Positions 46,435-55,286 of a stretch of 64,000 nucleotides of DNA are shown here, one piece after another. Under the pieces are notes generated by a model, which made no database searches, was not told where the DNA came from, and worked only from the letters and a program-made list of their open reading frames with translations. Origin of the DNA: Acidobacteriota bacterium (GTDB taxonomy: Bacteria > Acidobacteriota > Terriglobia > Acidiferrales > UBA7541). The first letter of the stretch is position 1; each line of letters begins with the position of its first letter. The DNA is taken from NCBI GenBank assembly GCA_013289715.1, contig JABCZJ010000001.1, positions 248,001 through 312,000 of the forward strand. The letters are read 5' to 3'. Made by a program: the position numbers and the translations under genes.

Positions 46435-47694
46435 TTATTTAGATGCGGTACCGGCCGTAACGACTACCGCAGGCAGCCCGTGCGCCTGCAGCGTGGAAAG
46501 AGATTCCGTCCAGGATTGCACGAAGCGGCCAGTCGCCCATTCGGCCATCAAGATCTTTGTCGCTGGCAGGTCCAGAAGTTTTGCGCCGAGTTTGTTTCCA
46601 GAAAAATCGTACAACGCAACAGCGACGGTTTGACTCTCGTCGGGAACAGGATCGTCCTTCTTGGATTGAATCGCGAGCAGCACGGACGCGCCGGGCGCTA
46701 CATACGCGTCTGAAATTCCTGGCAACTGTTTTTGAAGCGCGGCCCACGGGATCGGAATCAGAACGGCATGAGTGAGCGTACGCGGCACTACAACCTTGGG
46801 ATCGCCAGACGCCGCACACACGCGGCCCACTTGCGCGAAAGCGTGCGTGCGCCATTCACCCTGAACGTGCTTTAGAGACCAGCCCGTTTGCTTCATGTCC
46901 TCATCAGGGTTGTCTGCAATGCAGGAATCTCCCTCGGGCTGGCCGCCGGAAACGGCGCGGATCCATGCACGATGTCCGGCGGCGCCGAAAACAACATCGA
47001 AAGGAATCTGTTGCTGCGACGGACCAACGAAGGGAAATGGATCGTCCGGGCTTTGCGTCCAGATCTCCTTATAATCATTGCCGCCTTGTGGCTCGCAGAT
47101 TTCCGATACGCCCTGAAAATAGGAAATGGAAATCAGATCGGGAAGGACGCTCTCGAACCAGCGATTGGCCCAGCCGCATTCCGACGGCGCATTCGGATTT
47201 GGCGGATGTTCGCTATCGGGCGCAGGCACGAACTCGGGATTGTAGGAATCGTCGAAGAGACGCTTCGCCGTCTGCGCATCGCACGCCGGGAATTCCAACT
47301 CGACGACGGGCGCCTGGCCAACCGGGACCGCGAAAGGAATATCTGCGGTGCTGATGTTGCCGTGGTCGTTCGAGTCGCCTTGTGCCGCCGGTGTAAGCTG
47401 GCAAGTATGTTCGATGCCCATGCGCCAGAAACCGGATTTGCGCGGGACGATGATGTCGGGCAGCGTGGCGGCGATGCGCGCGCCCGAAGCGTCGCGGACG
47501 ATCCACAGAGTCTCGTAGCGCACCACGGATACGTCACCGAATGCATCTCGATTGCGCTCGTGGGCAACGCGGGCCAGTAAGAGCCCAACGGGAGGAGCGA
47601 CCGGAGATGGAGTAGAGGGCCGCTGCGCGCGCACCACTGGGAAAGCGAGAAGCGAAGTCAGGAAGTAGCCGACGAGAACCCTTCGCGTGAGCAT
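46435..47694 (-). CDS. Secreted protein of unknown function, 419 aa
   Basis: Not recognised. Signal peptide (MLTRRVLVGYFLTSLLAFPVVRAQ). The mature protein is 395 residues, beta-rich, with eight cysteines spread in pairs (HTCQL, FPACDA, SECGW, EICEP, DSCIAD, RVCAAS), suggesting disulfides in the periplasm or outside. Contains two proline-rich patches (PSTPSPVAPP; DSEHPPNPNAP). It splits trpE from trpG: 97 nt after trpE and 75 nt before trpG. Base composition is a little lower in GC than the trp genes. No catalytic motif visible. Confidence 0.75.
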   Translation of the reverse strand: MLTRRVLVGYFLTSLLAFPVVRAQRPSTPSPVAPPVGLLLARVAHERNRDAFGDVSVVRYETLWIVRDASGARIAATLPDIIVPRKSGFWRMGIEHTCQLTPAAQGDSNDHGNISTADIPFAVPVGQAPVVELEFPACDAQTAKRLFDDSYNPEFVPAPDSEHPPNPNAPSECGWANRWFESVLPDLISISYFQGVSEICEPQGGNDYKEIWTQSPDDPFPFVGPSQQQIPFDVVFGAAGHRAWIRAVSGGQPEGDSCIADNPDEDMKQTGWSLKHVQGEWRTHAFAQVGRVCAASGDPKVVVPRTLTHAVLIPIPWAALQKQLPGISDAYVAPGASVLLAIQSKKDDPVPDESQTVAVALYDFSGNKLGAKLLDLPATKILMAEWATGRFVQSWTESLSTLQAHGLPAVVVTAGTASK

Positions 47695-47790
47695 AACGGA
47701 TCGTAACGTAGCAGGGGCAGCGAGAATCCTGAAGATGCGTGCGACATGGCCAATCAGTACAGCAGCATCGGTCGACGTCGCGGTTGCGTT

Positions 47791-49281
47791 TTACTCGGCG
47801 CGGCGGCCGTTCGGCCCGCGATGCGCGATTTCCAGTGCGGTCACCAGAGCGCGCGCTTTGTTCACCGTTTCCTGATACTCGCGTTCCGGCACGGAATCCG
47901 CAACCACTCCGCCGCCCGCTTGAATATAGGCGCGGCCGCCCTTGGCCACCATCGTGCGCAGCGCGATGCACGAATCAATGTTCCCGGAAAAATCCAGGTA
48001 CATCACTGCGCCAGCGTAAATCCCGCGGCGCGTGGGCTCAAGCTCATCAATAATTTGCATCGCGCGAATCTTCGGCGCGCCGGAAAGCGTGCCGGCGGGA
48101 AAACAAGCCATCAGCGCGCCAAAGCAATCCACGTCTGAGCGCAATTGTCCGCGCAGGCTGGAAACCAGATGCATCACGTGCGAATAGCGCTCAACGAACA
48201 TCAGCCGCTCGACCTTCACCGAACCGTACTCGCACACCCTGCCCAGATCGTTGCGGCCCAAATCCACCAGCATGATGTGTTCGGCGCGCTCCTTCGGGTC
48301 TGCGAGCAGTTTCGTTTCCAGCGCGCGATCTTCCGCTTCATTGCGCCCGCGCGGCACCGTCCCGGCGATCGGACGATAGGAAATATTTCGCCCTTGCACC
48401 TTCACCAGCATTTCGGGCGAGCTGCCCACCACCGCAAGTTCGTCGAGCTTCAAATAATAGAGATACGGCGAGGGATTCACCACGCGCAGCGCGCGATAAA
48501 TCTCAAAAGGATCGGCGCTGGTGCGCGCCGAAAATCGCTGGCTGGGCACCACTTGAAAAATGTCGCCGGCGCGAATGTAGCCTTTCGCCTTGCGCACCGC
48601 GGCCATGTACTGCGCTTTCGTAAAATTCGATTTCACGCGCAGCGCTCCGCCCCGCCGCGCGCGGCGCTGCCGCGGTAACGGGCTCTCCAGTTTGCGCCGC
48701 GTGCGGCGAATTTCGCGCACCGCTGCGTCGTACTTTGCGCGCAGGCTTCCGGGCCCTTCCGTAAAGACGTTGCGAATCACCCACACGCGGTGCCGCACGT
48801 GATCGAACGCCACCAGGCCCAGGTAGAACATCATCACGCTGTCATTCAAATTCAGATCGTCGCGCCCGCTCGCCGGAATCCGCTCGACCAGCCGGACCAT
48901 GTCGTAAGCGAAATATCCGATGGCCCCGCCAATCAGCGGCGGCAGGCCTGGCACGCGCACCGGGCGATATCGTCCAGTTAGCTGCCGCAAATATTCAATA
49001 GGATCAGCTTCGAAATTCTTGCGCTTGCCGCCCGTTTCCAGGCTGCATTTCCGGCCGAGCGAACGAAAAACCTCCTGAGGATTCGCGCCGGCAAAGGTGT
49101 AGCGAGCGATATTTTCGCCGCCCTCGACGCTCTCCAGCAGAAACGAATATTTCGCGTTGTGCGCAAGCCGCAGATGTGCGCCCACCGGCGTCAATAGGTC
49201 GGCGGTGAACGTCTCGTACACCGGCACCAGATTCCCCTGGCGCGCCAGTTTTGAAAATGTCTTGAAGTCCGGCTGAATCAT
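47791..49281 (-). CDS. trpE: Anthranilate synthase component I
   Basis: 496 residues from ATG 49281, which overlaps the aroDE stop (ATGA). Chorismate-binding fold. N-terminal domain with LLESVEGGENIARYTFAG (the LLES tryptophan-feedback site is present), catalytic domain with GDIFQVVPSQRF, PIAGTVPRGRNEAED, HIMLVDLGRNDLGRV, FPAGTLSGAPKIRAM and the IQAGGGVVADS end. Makes anthranilate with TrpG. The AroDE product feeds chorismate formation two steps earlier, and the overlap makes the two enzymes co-translated. Confidence 0.96.
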   Translation of the reverse strand: MIQPDFKTFSKLARQGNLVPVYETFTADLLTPVGAHLRLAHNAKYSFLLESVEGGENIARYTFAGANPQEVFRSLGRKCSLETGGKRKNFEADPIEYLRQLTGRYRPVRVPGLPPLIGGAIGYFAYDMVRLVERIPASGRDDLNLNDSVMMFYLGLVAFDHVRHRVWVIRNVFTEGPGSLRAKYDAAVREIRRTRRKLESPLPRQRRARRGGALRVKSNFTKAQYMAAVRKAKGYIRAGDIFQVVPSQRFSARTSADPFEIYRALRVVNPSPYLYYLKLDELAVVGSSPEMLVKVQGRNISYRPIAGTVPRGRNEAEDRALETKLLADPKERAEHIMLVDLGRNDLGRVCEYGSVKVERLMFVERYSHVMHLVSSLRGQLRSDVDCFGALMACFPAGTLSGAPKIRAMQIIDELEPTRRGIYAGAVMYLDFSGNIDSCIALRTMVAKGGRAYIQAGGGVVADSVPEREYQETVNKARALVTALEIAHRGPNGRRAE

Positions 49282-50783
49282 GGTTCGCTCATTTTCGCTT
49301 CGCGCGTCAGGGCACGCAATACGGCCCGACGCATCGCTTCCACCGGCGCGCGCTCGCCGGTCCATATTTCCCACTGCGCGGTTCCCTGCGCCACGAACAT
49401 CTCCACTCCCGAAACCGTTTCGATGCCCCGCAGCGCCGCGAGTTGCATCAGCTTGGTCACACGCGGCCGGTAAATCAGATCGAACACCAGCCGGCAATTC
49501 AGTTCGCACGCCGCGAGTGGAGAGCGGTCCGCAGCCGGATGCATCCCCACCGGTGTCGCGTTCACGATTGCGTCAAAAAATTCGCGCTGCAGCCGCGGAC
49601 GTTCCACCACTTCGCCGCCCACCGCGCGCGCCAACCCCTTCGCCGCCTTCGCGCGACGCGCGCATACGCAAACCGACGCTCCCGATTCCGCCAGCGCAAA
49701 AGCCACCGCGCGCGCCGCCCCTCCCGCGCCGAAAATCAAAGACCGGCTGCCGCGCAAGGGTATGCGGCGCTCCAGCGCGCGCAGCACGCCCACATAATCC
49801 GTGTTGTAACCGTACAATTTCCCGCCACCGCGCACCACTACGGTGTTCACCGCGCCGATCGCCGCCGCCATTGGATCGCAATCGTCCAGATGCCGCAGAA
49901 TCGCCTGCTTGTGCGGCAGCGTGACGCTGAACCCTGCGATTCCCAGTCGCCCGACGGAAAGCAAAAAATCCCGCAACTCGCGCACCAGAAACGGCAGGAA
50001 CACCGCATCCATCTTGCGCGCCTGAAAGCCCGCGTTTTGCAGCACCGGTGACAACGAATGGCCAATCGGATCACCGATCACTCCGTACACGCGCGTCGTC
50101 CGGCGCAATTGATCCGCGCGATACAGATTTTTCATCGCGTCGAGTGTCACTTGGCCCGGAGCCGTCGAATTTTCCACCGGCGCATACGCCAGCGCGCTTC
50201 CGTCGCGCAGAGCCAGCACCCGCGCCGGCAGCGCCACATCGCCCATCGGCACCGCGATCAAATCTTTTCGCCCGCGCGCCAGCCGCAGCACATCCAAGCT
50301 TCGACCCAGCGAGTCGCACCGCAGCGCAATCTTGATCGCCTCAGGGCCGCCGCGACCCAATTCAGCTGCAACGCGCCGTAAATTTTCAGGCGAGCGCTGG
50401 AAAAAATGCGCCGAAGCAATCCGCCGCCCTTCGCCGAGTAGCACATCCAGCAATTCCGGCGGACACCGCGAAGAAGTTTCAATCTCCAGATCGTACCAAG
50501 CGCAGCCAGAACGCACTGCCGCAGCCAGATGCACCAGCTGCTGCGCAATCGTCCCGCGAAATTTCCCGCCCGCCTCGCGTCGCCGGCAAGTCGCAATCAA
50601 CGTCGCACGCGGCCGCTGCCTCGCAAGCCGCGCCAGAAACCGATCCAATTCGGCGTCGCCGGAAAGCCAATCCAGCCGCAATTCCACGGTCCGCGTAACT
50701 CGCAACGCCTGCGCGAGCTGCCTCCACATCCCGAAAGCGTCGGCCGCAGCCACCACCGCGCAGATTCTGTCTTTAGAGATCAT
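49278..50783 (-). CDS. aroDE: Fused 3-dehydroquinate dehydratase (type I) and shikimate dehydrogenase
   Basis: 501 residues. Residues 1-220 are type I dehydroquinase: catalytic H126 (IASAHFFQ) and Schiff-base K151 (EAIKIALRCDS), with ELRLDWL at the barrel start. Residues 232-500 are shikimate dehydrogenase: VYGVIGDPIGHSLSPVLQN, catalytic K292 in GFSVTLPHKQAI, NTDYVGVLRAL, and the NADP loop GAGGAARAVAFAL. The bifunctional order is that of plant AroDE and of some Planctomycetes, Chlamydiae and Acidobacteria. I start at ATG 50783; the frame is open to 50903 without homology. Catalyses dehydroquinate to shikimate. Translationally coupled to trpE. Confidence 0.94.
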   Translation of the reverse strand: MISKDRICAVVAAADAFGMWRQLAQALRVTRTVELRLDWLSGDAELDRFLARLARQRPRATLIATCRRREAGGKFRGTIAQQLVHLAAAVRSGCAWYDLEIETSSRCPPELLDVLLGEGRRIASAHFFQRSPENLRRVAAELGRGGPEAIKIALRCDSLGRSLDVLRLARGRKDLIAVPMGDVALPARVLALRDGSALAYAPVENSTAPGQVTLDAMKNLYRADQLRRTTRVYGVIGDPIGHSLSPVLQNAGFQARKMDAVFLPFLVRELRDFLLSVGRLGIAGFSVTLPHKQAILRHLDDCDPMAAAIGAVNTVVVRGGGKLYGYNTDYVGVLRALERRIPLRGSRSLIFGAGGAARAVAFALAESGASVCVCARRAKAAKGLARAVGGEVVERPRLQREFFDAIVNATPVGMHPAADRSPLAACELNCRLVFDLIYRPRVTKLMQLAALRGIETVSGVEMFVAQGTAQWEIWTGERAPVEAMRRAVLRALTREAKMSEP

Positions 50784-50929
50784 CAAAAATGTCTTGGATT
50801 GGGCCGTTTTCGGATCACTGACGCAGGCGTCTGTTCTCGCGAATTCTGGGGCACCCTGTCCTAATGTACAGGTACTACAGGGCTTGTACCATGCGGTGCA
50901 CAATGTGTAAAGCGGCTCGGACCATTGTC

Positions 50930-50958
50930 TTGACGGGTTCCAGTACGTCCATTACAGT
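50930..50958 (+). promoter_or_regulatory. Sigma-70-type promoter upstream of the SH3-like secreted protein gene
   Basis: -35 TTGACG (50930-50935), 17-nt spacer, -10 TACAGT (50953-50958). It leaves about 60 nt of leader before the ATG at 51027, which has AAGGAG 8 nt upstream. Confidence 0.55.
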
Positions 50959-51026
50959 CCGTATATCGGGCTAATTGTGGGCCAGCGCCTGTTCCGCGGC
51001 GCGCGATATTCAAAGGAGCATGCATA

Positions 51027-51917
51027 ATGCGTGGGAAAATTGTCCTTGCCAGTCTGATTCTGAGCCTTTCGGGCGTCGCCGCTTCGGCGCAGAACCCGTC
51101 CGCCTCCGCCCCCATATACAAGGACGTCTATTGCTCCGGCACCATCACCAATGAGTCCGTCCCGCAGGATTCCTACGTAATCACGGGCGAGGGCTCCAAC
51201 TACAAGATTACCTTCTGGGACGGCGACTATGTCTACCTGAACAAAGGCGCCAGCCAGGGTGTGAAGGTCGGCGACGAATTCTCGGTGATCCGCCCCGTCG
51301 TTGACCCCACGGAAGTCGAATGGTCCAAGTGGCAGTTCGCGATTATCCGCAAGCTGGGCACCTGGTGGGAGGATGAAGGCCGCGTCCGCGTTGTCGTCGC
51401 GCAGCCCGACACCTCTGTTGCGCAGGTGGAGCACTCCTGCAGTTACGTGCAGCGCGGCGATATCCTCCTGCCGTTCAAGGAGCGCCCCACGCCGCCGCTA
51501 AAGTCCGAGGCCAATTTCGACCGCTTCGCACCGTTCAGCGGCAAAGCCACCGCAATGGTGATGATCGGTAAGAATTTCCAGGTGGAATTGGGCACCAACG
51601 ACGTATTCTTCGTGAACCTCGGCAGCCAGCAGGGCGTCCGCGTCGGCGACTATTTCCGTATCTTCCGCTACACCGGCACCGAGCATGAAGTCGCGTACGA
51701 AACCAAGCGCGCTGCATTCGACAACGACAAGGAAGCCACCGTCTACGGCCGCGTTTACGGATTCGGCAGTGTCCCCGAGAAGTGGAAGTGGGACAACACC
51801 CCCCGCGAAGTCATCGGTGAGGGCATCGTGCTCAGGACCGGAACCAACTCAGCGACGGTCTTGACCACCTTCAGCCTGCGCGAGTTCTTCGTCGGCGATT
51901 ACGTCGAGATCGAGTAA
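51027..51917 (+). CDS. Secreted protein with duplicated SH3-like (FlgT-C-type) motif
   Basis: 296 residues with a signal peptide (MRGKIVLASLILSLSGVAASAQ). Two related motifs recur: YLNKGASQGVKVGDEFSVIRP (described by its core GASQGVKVGD, about residue 75) and NLGSQQGVRVGDYFRIFRY (core GSQQGVRVGD, about 195), with a third weaker VGDYVEIE at the C-terminus. Such G-x-x-x-GV-x-VGD-x-F units are found in SH3-like/FlgT C-terminal and LysM-adjacent domains of envelope proteins. Function unknown; periplasmic or surface. Strong ribosome site and own promoter suggest good expression. Confidence 0.82.
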   Translation: MRGKIVLASLILSLSGVAASAQNPSASAPIYKDVYCSGTITNESVPQDSYVITGEGSNYKITFWDGDYVYLNKGASQGVKVGDEFSVIRPVVDPTEVEWSKWQFAIIRKLGTWWEDEGRVRVVVAQPDTSVAQVEHSCSYVQRGDILLPFKERPTPPLKSEANFDRFAPFSGKATAMVMIGKNFQVELGTNDVFFVNLGSQQGVRVGDYFRIFRYTGTEHEVAYETKRAAFDNDKEATVYGRVYGFGSVPEKWKWDNTPREVIGEGIVLRTGTNSATVLTTFSLREFFVGDYVEIE

Positions 51918-51968
51918 GCGGCAGCCCAGGCACCACGCTGCATTCACACGCGCCGTTCATACTCTGCA

Positions 51969-52550
51969 TCAGCCAAACTGCGCGTGTCGCGGCGGCCAAG
52001 GAACAGCCGCTTCGCTGAACACCTCAGCGGTAAACGCCTGCACCCGCGTCGCGGGATCTTTCCAGGCATCGCGCTCCAAGCCGGCCTTCGCGCAGGTCTC
52101 TTCCAGGAAGCGTTGCGCTCCCCAGTCGAACTGACTGGCCACCTGCGGCAGTAGCACTCCGCGTTGCCTTCCCTGGCTGACGACCAACCCATGCTTCCCC
52201 GCCTCGATCGCCCCGAGCGCCACATCCTCCAGCGCGGAAAGAACCGACACCTCGATCTCAATCTCGCTCAGCTCCGCCAAGCCAACCGGCTCAAAGCGCG
52301 AATCGTCCAGCGCAGCGGCCCGCGCGCAATGCGCCACAACCACCAGCAAAGCATCGCGCCCTGGCAACTGCCCCACACATCCGCGCAAACGCCCACGCCG
52401 ATGCAGCGTTACGAACGCACCCGCGGCCAGTTGTAAAATTTCATCAGACGGAAATTCCTGCAAGGGAGGTTTGCCTGCAACACCGAGAGTCAGTGCGCTC
52501 CGCGCGATCCGCAACAGCAACTGCTTCTCGCGCTCAGCGAGTGAGGACAT
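51969..52550 (-). CDS. amrA: AMMECR1 domain protein (AmmeMemoRadiSam system protein A)
   Basis: 193 residues. AMMECR1 core: GAFVTLHRRGRLRGCVGQL, in which LRGCVG is the family hexapeptide, then VAHCARAAALDDSRFEPV, EIEVSVLSALEDV and GRQRGVLLPQVASQFDW. Members sit with Memo-like and radical SAM proteins, but those partners are not in this window. Function unknown; the eukaryotic AMMECR1 is disease-linked. The gene overlaps the 3' end of pgsA by 17 nt. Confidence 0.9.
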   Translation of the reverse strand: MSSLAEREKQLLLRIARSALTLGVAGKPPLQEFPSDEILQLAAGAFVTLHRRGRLRGCVGQLPGRDALLVVVAHCARAAALDDSRFEPVGLAELSEIEIEVSVLSALEDVALGAIEAGKHGLVVSQGRQRGVLLPQVASQFDWGAQRFLEETCAKAGLERDAWKDPATRVQAFTAEVFSEAAVPWPPRHAQFG

Positions 52551-53163
52551 CCTGCGGCTTTTCTTCCGGCTTCACGAGCAACGCACCCCGGCGGCGCTGC
52601 TGCACGCGAAAATTGATTTGCGTCCAGAACATCTGGAAGTAATGCCCCGCCGACGCCACCGCGCTCACCACCACCATCCACAGCAGCACGGTGCCCACCA
52701 GTTTCAGCGCCGGATGATTCGCCGTCAAAATCACAGTACAACCGGCCAAGACCTGCAAAATCATTTTCACCTTACCCAGCGGCGACGCCGGAATGATCAA
52801 CCCTTCCACCGAAGCAATCTCGCGCAGGCCCATCACCATGAACTCGCGTCCGATGATGATCACCACCATCCAAGCCTGCATCAATCCCATTTCCACCAGC
52901 GAAATAAACGCCGCGGAAATCAGCAGCTTGTCCGCGATGGGGTCGAGCAGAATGCCCAGCGTGGTGATTTCTTTGCGTGAACGCGCCAGGTAGCCGTCCA
53001 TCATGTCGGTAGCCGCGGCCATCAGCAAAATCAGCACACCCAGCACTTCGAAATGAATAGGTAATCCCCAGAAATCAAAATTCGGTTGGCGGGTGAGCAG
53101 CACAACGACCAGCAGCGGCACGAAAAAGATCCGCAGGGTCGTCAAGCTGTTAGGCAGATTCAT
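52534..53163 (-). CDS. pgsA: CDP-diacylglycerol-glycerol-3-phosphate 3-phosphatidyltransferase
   Basis: 209 residues from ATG 53163. CDP-alcohol phosphotransferase motif D53-x2-D56-G-x2-A60-R61-x8-G70-x3-D74-x3-D78 is complete (in TDMMDGYLAR ... GILLDPIADK). About six transmembrane helices. First committed step to phosphatidylglycerol. Opening NLPNSLTTLRIFFVPLLV is typical of PgsA rather than PssA. A 20-residue basic C-terminal tail overlaps amrA in another frame. Confidence 0.95.
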   Translation of the reverse strand: MNLPNSLTTLRIFFVPLLVVVLLTRQPNFDFWGLPIHFEVLGVLILLMAAATDMMDGYLARSRKEITTLGILLDPIADKLLISAAFISLVEMGLMQAWMVVIIIGREFMVMGLREIASVEGLIIPASPLGKVKMILQVLAGCTVILTANHPALKLVGTVLLWMVVVSAVASAGHYFQMFWTQINFRVQQRRRGALLVKPEEKPQDVLTR

Positions 53164-53362
53164 GAGGTCCCCGGAAAAACCCTCGGCTCGCGGGCCAACG
53201 AGCATTTCAAAGGTCGTCTCACTATAGTCCCGCATACCGGGCGAGTCAACGGCGGCAGCATATTCCGCCGTGAAAATTGCGCGATTGCGGTAATTACGTA
53301 CTGTTGCCTAGAAAGGCAAATCCCTATGCTAGTGGCGTTTAGAGAACATGCCGCCCCAGACC

Positions 53363-53581
53363 TGTGCATATTCCATAAGGCAGTAACAATTACTGCGGAC
53401 GCCGAAATCGCGGGCTAGTTTGGCCGGGTAGTTGCAATAAGTTCCGTGTTTACAATGCAATACAAGCCAGGTACCACTCTACGGTATTTAAAATGTTGAT
53501 TTTGTTGGGCTTTTTCGCCGTTCAGCAGGCCTCCTTTATCCACAGTGATATCCACAGGAGCATTGTGAATCGTGTGAATTA
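53363..53581. other. DnaA-box-like cluster in a 988-nt non-coding region
   Basis: TTATCCACA (53536-53544, perfect consensus), ATATCCACA (53548-53556, one mismatch), and the reverse-orientation TGTGAATCG (53564-53572) and TGTGAATTA (53573-53581) lie within 46 nt. A further TGTGCATAT (53363-53371) lies upstream. An AT-rich stretch (53484-53515) is next to them. No gene is visible from 53164 to 54151. The arrangement resembles a bacterial origin or a DnaA-controlled region; see findings. No dnaA or dnaN gene is in the window. Confidence 0.4.
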
Positions 53582-54151
53582 CTCGGTCGAAAACTTGTGC
53601 GCGCGGACCGAGCGTTTCGCATGATTCGCTGGGGTCGTGTGCGCGGAATGCGCCAAAATGTGCGCGCCAAACATTCGATTTTCGACCGATTAGAATGGGA
53701 GCCCCCGTTTGTTTTCAATCGGTTACGACGCGGAGGAGCCGATTAGAAAATCCGTGATTCGTGCTTCTTGGTTCGGGCACACGCGGCCGGCAATGTTAGC
53801 TTTGCGCGCTTTTTGAGATCGCCGCATATTTTTCTTGCCCGTTCCACGGTAACACTCGCGAGAGCGGAGCGCAGTTGTACTTCAGGATGGGAGCGGGACA
53901 GGAACTTGTGCAGAGTTTCCGAGCGTGGCGGATCAATGCGAGATTGACGGCAAGACTTTGCGGCAGTTGTAGCGAAGCTTGTGTCGCACCTACGGCGCTC
54001 GGGATTTTCTTTGCGATTTTTCCCAGGCTTCCGGCCTGGGCTAACTTACTCCGCGCCTCCGGCGCTGGTGTGGGGCGCGGTTGGGCGGTGTAGAATGTTG
54101 ATCCGCTCGGCGAAACTTTTAGCTGATTCGAGGACAACCTAGGAGCGCGCA

Positions 54152-54703
54152 ATGCCCGAAGAAACTGGCGCGATGAAACACAGCGTTGCGGGAATCCCTG
54201 CCGACAATCTGGAACGCAAACTTGTGTTTGCGCAACCAAACCCCGATCAGAACCTACCGCACATCGGTGTGGTGGGCGACACTTACACCATTCTTCTCGC
54301 CAGCAAAGACACCGCCGGCCGCTTTTGCCTGATTGACATGCATATTCCTCCAGGCGGCGGTCCGCCTCCCCACCGTCACGATTTCGAAGAAACTTTCTCC
54401 GTGCTGGAGGGCGAACTGGAGGCGACGTTCCGCAGTGCAAAAAGGATCGTGCGCGCGGGCGAGACAATCCATATTCCGGCAAACGCGCCGCACATGTTTC
54501 ACAACGCGTCCTCCCAGCCCGTGCGCATGCTATGCATCTGTGCACCAGCTGGTCCGGAGGAATTCTTCATTGCAATTGGCGTTCCGGTCGCAAGCCGCAC
54601 CGCTGCTCCGCCAAAGCTCGATGAAGCAGCACAAACAGAGTTCCGAGCGAAAGTCGCGGCGCTGGCCCCGAAGTATCGAACCGAGTTGCTGCAGCACGCC
54701 TGA
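54152..54703 (+). CDS. Cupin domain protein
   Basis: 183 residues, AGGAG 6 nt upstream of ATG. A single cupin_2 barrel: motif 1 PPGGGPPPHRHDFEETFSVLEGELE contains two His and a Glu metal ligands (HRHDFEE), and motif 2 ETIHIPANAPHMFHNAS supplies the third His. Likely a small metal-dependent dioxygenase-like or sensor protein; reaction unknown. C-terminal 50 residues are helical. Stands alone after the DnaA-box region. Confidence 0.9.
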   Translation: MPEETGAMKHSVAGIPADNLERKLVFAQPNPDQNLPHIGVVGDTYTILLASKDTAGRFCLIDMHIPPGGGPPPHRHDFEETFSVLEGELEATFRSAKRIVRAGETIHIPANAPHMFHNASSQPVRMLCICAPAGPEEFFIAIGVPVASRTAAPPKLDEAAQTEFRAKVAALAPKYRTELLQHA

Positions 54704-54772
54704 GAAAGGGCGGCGGAGAAGGCGTTCGCGCTACGAGTGAAGTGTGGCAGAACAGCATCAGCGATGCCGCAT

Positions 54773-54813
54773 CTCAACCCGCACCCTCGCCTCCGGCGAG
54801 AGTGCGGGTTGAG
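54773..54813. repeat. Long near-perfect hairpin after the cupin gene
   Basis: CTCAACCCGCAC (54773-54784) pairs with GTGCGGGTTGAG (54802-54813), and CTCGCC with GGCGAG continues the stem around a TCC loop, for about 18 bp with a single mismatch. No T-tract follows in either direction. It may form the 3' end of the cupin transcript or be a REP-like element. Confidence 0.7.
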
Positions 54814-55286
54814 GCGATACGCTGTTGACCACGATGGCGAATTCCGCTCGCCGATCCTATTCGCCAATCAACGGCGGTGCCACGATGCTCCCTTGCACGC
54901 GCACAAGTGTGTTTTCCTTGCTTAGTGCTTATCCCTATCCGTATTTCTACAAATAGCGCGAAGAATCCGAATGTATTAGCGTGAGTCGGGGGACTTTTAA
55001 AGCCCCCAAAGGACGCGACATGCTCGAGCCGTCCCGAACTGGAACTCCACCCTCCCCGCGCGCCTCCTCCCCGCCGCAAATCAATCGCTAGTTTTTGTCG
55101 TGCTTTTGCGATTACAGCGGCATCCGCGGCCAGTCCCGCAAAGCGGGACTGCGCGGTTCGCATCGCAGCCGGCCCGGGAGGAGCGAAAAATCCGCTCTTC
55201 CGGGGCTTTCTTTTTTGTGGGAAGCTCCCGGCGCAGGGGTGCTCGCGCCTCTATGTGGCGCAACTGTGAGTGGGGGAGGAATGCCG
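54814..55286. other. Intergenic region without genes
   Basis: 470 nt. Contains a perfect small hairpin CAGTCCCGC-AAA-GCGGGACTG (55131-55151), GC-rich pyrimidine run near 55040-55075, and the point at which + strand composition turns from C-rich to G-rich (about 55.1-55.2 kb). No open frame with coding character. Confidence 0.5.
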
